Source: Pseudomonadota bacterium
GTDB lineage: Bacteria; Pseudomonadota; Gammaproteobacteria; Steroidobacterales; Steroidobacteraceae
Assembly (NCBI GenBank): GCA_021808195.1
Contig: JAKBCE010000157.1
Coordinates: forward strand, 1 to 5,845
Reading direction: 5' to 3'
DNA: 5,845 nt
Below, in pieces: positions 5,748 through 5,845 of the stretch. A model generated the notes under the pieces. It made no database searches. It was not told the DNA's origin and saw only the letters and a list, made by a program, of their open reading frames with translations. The stretch's first letter is position 1. Every line of letters starts with the position of its first letter. A program made the translations under genes and the position numbers.

Positions 5748-5799
5748 TTGGCCCTTGCGGGCCGTTCGGCGAGTTCACGGTTCAGCGTGGGGCGGCGCT

Positions 5800-5833
5800 G
5801 AGCGCACTCGACGGTCACCCGCCGTGTGCGCTC
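5800..5833 (-). ncRNA. covarying 34-nt hairpin of candidate omega-RNA, copy 2 (partial RNA)
   Basis: On the minus-strand RNA the outer eight bases GAGCGCAC pair perfectly with GUGCGCUC, then an A-A mismatch and a further stem closes a short loop. The matching hairpin in copy 1 (1782-1815) has the same length and fold with different bases: a G-C pair there is A-U here, and a U-G pair and a G-U pair there are C-G and G-C here. The rest of this RNA continues past the right edge. Confidence 0.5.
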
Positions 5834-5845
5834 CGCCGCGCAGGC

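Larger units (their letters stand above)
5703..5845 (-). mobile_element. right end of a second IS200/IS605-type element (partial, runs off the window)
   Basis: This 143-base segment is the counterpart of 1685-1827, in the same orientation, offset by 4018 bases and about 79% identical without gaps. By analogy with copy 1 its tnpB stop would lie about 57 bases beyond the right edge, so no coding part is visible. The divergence shows these are not products of a recent duplication. The end is better formed than in copy 1: an 8-bp stem, a 2x3 internal loop and a 7-bp stem at 5708-5747. Confidence 0.8.

Overview
The window looks like chromosomal DNA from a GC-rich proteobacterium. The support is general rather than species-level: a CrgA-type LysR regulator divergent from an alpha/beta hydrolase, a DUF1800/DUF1501 export pair with a lipobox and a twin-arginine-like leader, and IS200/IS605-type tnpB debris. 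Base composition shifts from about half G+C in the first ~600 bases to about two-thirds G+C downstream (estimated by eye), so the left-hand cassette may have a different history from the rest.

Layout. (1) Positions 1-406, minus strand: 5' part of an alpha/beta-hydrolase gene with an Asp nucleophile, cut by the left window edge. (2) 407-628: divergent intergenic region with a perfect 13-bp inverted repeat. (3) 629-1552, plus strand: the LysR-type regulator. (4) 1685-2339, minus strand: remains of an IS200/IS605-family element. This is the C-terminal third of a tnpB gene, 5'-truncated and interrupted by a TGA exactly where the first zinc-finger cysteine belongs, followed by its structured right end (candidate omega-RNA region). 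(5) 2340-2790: no recognisable gene; it may include the leader of the next gene. (6) About 2557-4389 and 4424-5632, plus strand: a DUF1800 lipoprotein and a DUF1501 protein, a known co-occurring pair of unknown biochemical role. (7) 5703-5845: a second, about 79% identical copy of the IS right end in the same orientation, running off the right edge; its tnpB would lie outside the window.

The most interesting signal is the pair of IS right ends, offset by exactly 4018 bp, which align over 143 positions without gaps. They share an RNA-like fold: a 34-nt hairpin shows compensatory changes, and it needs G-U pairs that form only on the minus strand, the tnpB sense strand. This argues for a selected structured RNA transcribed in the tnpB direction. 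The DUF1800/DUF1501 operon lies between the two copies, and the DUF1800 gene has no convincing start codon just upstream of its signal peptide, so insertion or decay may have altered its 5' end. I do not see a clearly new biological system; the covarying right ends and the damaged tnpB are the parts worth following up.
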